Shown here piece after piece: positions 53,506 to 64,000 of a DNA stretch of 64,000 nucleotides. This DNA comes from Phlyctochytrium arcticum (taxonomy: Eukaryota > Chytridiomycota > Chytridiomycetes > Chytridiales > Chytridiaceae). The position numbers were made by a program, and so were the translations under genes. Numbering within the stretch: position 1 is the stretch's first letter; each line of letters starts with the position of its first letter. The stretch covers positions 620,001 through 684,000 of the forward strand of contig JAHLKI010000010.1 of the NCBI GenBank assembly GCA_025602905.1, read 5' to 3'. Below the pieces are notes generated by a model that saw nothing but the letters and a program-made list of their open reading frames with translations, had not been told where the DNA came from and did no database searches.

Positions 53506-54939
53506 ATGGCACGGTTAAACCAGGCAGTACGAAAAGCCCGTGGGGGAGCTGCAGCAGCATCAGGAGTCAAGATGAACCGATCCATGAAGCGAGCGTCCGC
53601 GGGTGTCTCCAAGTCAAAAGACCAAGAACCAGTGGCCGAACTGGACATTTCAGCATTTATCGAAGAGCAGCAGTTGGAAGTGGACGCGGATGTGGCGAAA
53701 ATGCTGGTCGATCAGCCGGTCGCACCCAAGAAGAAGGGCGGCAAGAAAAAGGGGAGTTTTATTATTACCAAGGAACAGGAGCGGGCCAAGCAGTCTGTGA
53801 CTGTCACTGCTGATCCTGACGAGGCTGAGGGAGCAGCAGCCGGGGAGATTGAACTGGATGATGAAGATGTTGCCGAGTTGGAAGCGTATCTGGATATGGT
53901 TAAGGAAGCGCAGGGACCTAAAGAAGAGGTCGAGGAGGAATTTGAAGAAAAGATCTATGCCAACAACAAGGTAATTATTCGTTTATTTTAGCGTTGCAGG
54001 CCACAGGGGTGAAATGCTCATTTTGTCATAAAACAGGATGCACTGCTTTCACGACAGGAAGATATCCGTTTAGATACCGACCTCCCATGGGTCGAGACAA
54101 TGGCCATCACATCGTCCGAGCCATTAGGTCTGGAAGACGCCGAAATTGACGACGATCTTAAACGCGAAATGGCGTTTTACAAGCAAGCACTCCTGTGCGC
54201 AACCGAAGGCCGGAAACGGGTCATGAATGCCAATGTACCGTTTACGCGCCCTGATGACTTTTACGCGGAAATGATCAAAACGGATGAACATATGGCAAAA
54301 GTTCGACAGCGGTTGTTGGATGAGGCTGCGTCATTGCTGGCTGCCGAGAAGGCTCGGAAGCAACGTGATCTCAAGAAGGTGGGTTTTTTTGTTCATTGGA
54401 TGACCCTTTTGCATATGCTGACCCCATTTCTGTCTTAGTTTGGTAAGAAGGTCCAACACGAAAAACTCGCTGAGCGTGAACGAACAAAGAAATCCGATCT
54501 CGAAAAAATCAAGGTCGCTCGCAAGAAGCACGCTTCCGCCGACGGTAGTCGCGACGATGCCGATGACGAATTCGGGATTGAATTGGACGAAGGGGGTCCT
54601 GCTGGTCATTCATCAGGCCGTGGTGGTGCTGCTGCGCGTGGGGGCAGCAAACGTAAATTCAAGGATGAGAAGTTTGGGTTTGGCGGTGCGAAGCGGAATC
54701 GAAAGAGTAACACGTCTGAGAGCACGACAGACATGTCGGCCTATTCTGTGTCGCGCATGAAGTCGGGTGGCGGTCGTGGAAGTAGTCGTGGAGGCGGCGG
54801 TGGTCGTGGGCGTGGGGCTAGCCGTGGTGGTGGGTCAAGCCGTGGTGCGAGCCGTGGTGGGTCCCGCGGTGGGTCTCGAGGTGGGAGCCGAGGTGGCAGC
54901 CGGGGCGGAGGTCGTGGCGGAGGTCGTGGCAGGCGCTAG
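53506..54939 (+). CDS. EBP2: rRNA processing protein EBP2 (EBNA1BP2 homologue)
   Basis: Three exons (53506-53970, 54037-54378, 54439-54939) give 435 aa. An acidic N-terminal third is followed by the conserved EBP2 region: LPWVETMAITSSEPL, LKREMAFYKQALLCATEGR, PFTRPDDFYAEMIKTDEHMA, then the basic coiled coil FGKKVQHEKLAERERTKKSD. The C-terminus has FGFGGAKRNRKSN and about 55 residues of RGG/SRGG repeats. EBP2 acts in the nucleolus in maturation of the large ribosomal subunit. The RGG tail is longer than in yeast and may bind RNA. The ATG at 53506 is used; the frame upstream has none. Confidence 0.92.
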
Positions 54940-55066
54940 GAGGTCGTCGTAATGGCTGATTCTTTAATTTTATTTATATTTTCACAACATGAGTTACCCA
55001 ATTGCATCACAACATTTAACACTTTGGGTTGGGTATATTTGTTACTTGTACAAGTAGAGTATCCTA

Positions 55067-55861
55067 TCAGATTGTCCCTTCCTGGCTCTCGTTGTTCCCA
55101 CCATTTCTTCGTCTCAACCCTTCATTCTCTTCTCTCAGTACGCGAATATCCCGCCTCAGATGGGATATGATTTCATTCTTTTCCTCCCCAACCGCCGTCG
55201 CAACCCCGTCCACCACCCGCACCAACCGCCATAACCGCAACCCAATCAATAACCCCACGACTTCCTGAGCCTTGCCGCGTAAAATCAGCTCGGCGACCAA
55301 GGACCCAATAACGACCAACGCATCAAAAATGTGGAGTGGCGATCGGGCATAGTATTTCCACCCATTGACGGCAAACCTGAGCACATGCTCCAGTACGAAA
55401 ATAAATAAAATGCTCAAACTGAGGTAAATCAGTCCCCGCAACCAAGCCGGTTCCTCTTCTTCTTCTTTCGGTTCACCATTTGGCTGGCAATTATGCTGTT
55501 CCAAGAATGTAACAATGATTTCGGTCAGGACTACGGCCATATCCAGTAAAATCAGGACGAGGATGGAGATATGGGCGACCCGGGATTCGAGAAAGGCACT
55601 CAGACGCTCCCTGGGGGATTTTGTGCTTGCGAGATGATTGGGTACTGCTTCCGGGGGTAAATGGTGGGTTGTGGACCGGCCGTCGTGGCAATGAATGGTG
55701 ATAGAATCATTGCGGTGGTTGTCGTCGTCGTCTTCACTGTCTACGGGCGGTGCGTGCCAGCTCGTTGTGAAAAGTTCCGAGTGTGGTTGGGCATTGTCGT
55801 AGCCGCTGGGTAAAGTATCCGTACTGCTCTGCTGCATACGTTCCAATTGCTCCACTGTCAT
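55067..55861 (-). CDS. HVCN1: voltage-gated proton channel Hv1
   Basis: The intron-less ORF encodes 264 aa. Four membrane segments follow an acidic, His-containing N-terminus. S1 (ILVLILLDMAVVLTEIIV) has the aspartate that gives proton selectivity in Hv1. S2 is IYLSLSILFIFVLEHVLRF, S3 is LHIFDALVVIGSLVAELIL, and S4 (GLRLWRLVRVV) carries three arginines in RxxRxxR spacing. No pore domain follows, and a C-terminal coiled coil (LRRDIRVLREENEGLRRR) should dimerise it. Hv1 extrudes protons across the plasma membrane on depolarisation. In fungi it may serve pH control during growth or zoospore life. The gene converges with EBP2. Confidence 0.93.
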   Translation of the reverse strand: MTVEQLERMQQSSTDTLPSGYDNAQPHSELFTTSWHAPPVDSEDDDDNHRNDSITIHCHDGRSTTHHLPPEAVPNHLASTKSPRERLSAFLESRVAHISILVLILLDMAVVLTEIIVTFLEQHNCQPNGEPKEEEEEPAWLRGLIYLSLSILFIFVLEHVLRFAVNGWKYYARSPLHIFDALVVIGSLVAELILRGKAQEVVGLLIGLRLWRLVRVVDGVATAVGEEKNEIISHLRRDIRVLREENEGLRRRNGGNNESQEGTI

Positions 55862-56078
55862 GGTGTTAATGCGGAAAACAGCCGTTCTTTATACGAGTAC
55901 AGTAAGTGCCAGGGAGAAATGACTTCCATTAGGCAAAGGTTGCAAAAAGTTGGAAAGCGACTTTTCTCTGCCGGAGAGCAAAAAGTTCCGCCAAAAATCA
56001 TATTACGTCACGAGAGTTTCGCGTGGGGAAAAAGTTATAACACCCATGTAAAAGTCTAAAAAAAGGCTAAAAATGTAG

Positions 56079-58485
<2,407 letters not shown>

Positions 58486-58846
58486 GCCCTACAAATGATT
58501 ACCTATACACACTCGTCAGTTTTTTCATTCAATAAGGGAAAATAGGATATGAACCTCGGAGCAGGTGAGCACCCAAACCCAAGCATTAACTCGACTTTTG
58601 CCTTGAAAAAAGCGGCCAGGAAGTCGACATCGGGATGTGGATAGATCATGCTCGCCGCAGCCGTGGATGGACAGAACGTCCCGGGGGGGTAATATCACAT
58701 CGGCGTGCATTATGTGCCAAAAAGTTGAGTTTTTGAATGGCAAATAACCCGTTGACGAAAAGCCACGCGATCGGAGCTTCGCTTGCAGCTTCTCTCATCT
58801 TTGAGAACTTGCTAACCTCGACAACGAAACTTTGACAAACAGAAAA
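58486..58846. other. divergent promoter region
   Basis: About 360 bp lie between AFG2B and the small membrane-protein gene. I see no repeat or ORF of note. Confidence 0.5.
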
Positions 58847-59149
58847 ATGGCCAAAATGAGCCAAGCAATGCGCTCAACCTTCAAGGGCTGGTAAGTCAGC
58901 CGCACTTCTCTACCATTCCATTTATCCACCGATCTAAACATTTATGAAGGGCGGCATTCACAGTTGTCGGAATTTCAACGTTGCTGGTTGTCAAAAAGGA
59001 CTTGGAAGGGCGACGAAAGGCAGACTACAAGAAGGCTGTCATGTCGGGTGAAATGTAAGTCTATAAACTCCCTCTAATTGAAGGGGATTAAAAAGACTGA
59101 TGTTATGGGGTATAGAATGGAAAAAGTTGATCCAAATCCACAAATCTAA
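58847..59149 (+). CDS. small single-pass membrane protein, 60 aa
   Basis: Three exons (58847-58890, 58950-59054, 59116-59149) with clean GTAAGT donors form a 60-aa frame. The N-terminus is basic and amphipathic (MAKMSQAMRSTFKGW). A hydrophobic segment follows (AFTVVGISTLLVV), then a charged tail KKDLEGRRKADYKKAV. I do not recognise the family. Size and layout resemble small mitochondrial inner-membrane or assembly proteins. That is a guess; the exon structure is the evidence that the gene is real. Confidence 0.65.
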
Positions 59150-59297
59150 AACCAAAACATCTTTTCCCAACAAAGAGTTCCTCTTCTTTCCAATAGTCAT
59201 ATAAATATCATTGTAGATCATCCCATTCTGCCCAGCATTCTGCCTACTATATATAACAATGTACATAGTCTATTTAATTGCGTCAAATTGTTCTTTT

Positions 59298-63739
<4,442 letters not shown>

Positions 63740-64000
63740 AGACATTCCTTGTTTTAGACTACATCAGGTTGCTATTGTTCGCCTTGTAGACATTTCTGAG
63801 ACTTGTAAATATTGCGGACTGCGTTAAATAATTCTTTACACATGAGTAGGTTTTTCAAATCACTCTTCGGGAAGAGAGGGGGAAAATAGGGTATATATAC
63901 AGCGTTGCCTGTCCAGTGATACATGCAACAAGAGGTTCGGGACCTTTTATGCGGACGCAGATGGCGTTCCGGGAACAGTCGTGCGAGCCCGCAAAGCGTC
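63740..64000. other. right-edge intergenic sequence
   Basis: This is GLR1 3' flank. It contains a TATA-like stretch (gtatatatac, about 63892) that may belong to a gene beyond the window. No coding frame is supported. Confidence 0.4.

Noticed and set aside
54767..54952. Val/Ala/Gly-rich ORF at the EBP2 3' end
   Set aside because: It is the alternate frame of the RGG-repeat coding sequence.

Overview
The window is nuclear DNA of a fungus. Genes lie densely on both strands and are cut by many short GT..AG introns, mostly 50-70 bp. The protein set is fungal or eukaryotic: TAF4, RPB8, ELP1, EBP2, HIS6 and a GCR1_C-domain protein. It also includes an axonemal protein (CFAP210-like), a DDX60-type helicase, a Crinkler-type header and an Hv1 proton channel. 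A flagellar structural gene together with these families points to a flagellated, zoosporic, early-diverging fungus (chytrid-like). The lineage is inferred; no rRNA gene is present to confirm it.

Layout. Positions 1-13,311 are repeat-rich. A truncated DNA transposon (930-2730) is followed 21 bp later by a full-length copy of the same element (2752-13311, 13-bp terminal inverted repeats). The transposase gene of the full copy is split by an intact-looking Ty3/gypsy chromovirus (3850-10844; 236-bp LTRs that match throughout, 5-bp target duplication AAACT). The two DNA-transposon copies share about 1.8 kb that matches wherever compared. Next come an OB-fold STN1-like gene and a large DDX60-like helicase gene (13.4-20.6 kb). 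A zone of decayed retroelement debris follows (20.6-24.4 kb), and then a short Crinkler-header gene.

From 25.8 kb to the right end the window is ordinary gene space. In order it holds: GCR1_C protein (-), TAF4 (+), DDX41 (-), dynactin p62 (+), CFAP210 (-), an Asn-rich protein (+), ELP1 (-), HIS6 (+), an MFSD8-like transporter (-), an R-SNARE with a proline-rich tail (+), RBM42 (-), a J-domain protein (+), a partial pRiA4b-like ORF (-), RPB8 (-), EBP2 (+), Hv1 (-), AFG2B/SPATA5L1 (-), a 60-aa membrane protein (+), an SPX-ACT-ACT-phosphoserine phosphatase fusion (-) and glutathione reductase (+). Most neighbours are arranged head-to-head or tail-to-tail; there are no operons.

The most striking observation is the gene at 59298-61512. 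It joins a complete SPX domain, with the residues that bind inositol pyrophosphates, in one spliced frame to a two-ACT phosphoserine phosphatase. This could couple phosphate status to serine synthesis. Other points of interest are the nested transposons, an A_AAA_AAC frameshift site directly before the gag stop, a hairpin-filled intron in the SNARE gene and a header-only Crinkler gene. Exon boundaries given below were derived by hand from splice signals and reading-frame continuity.
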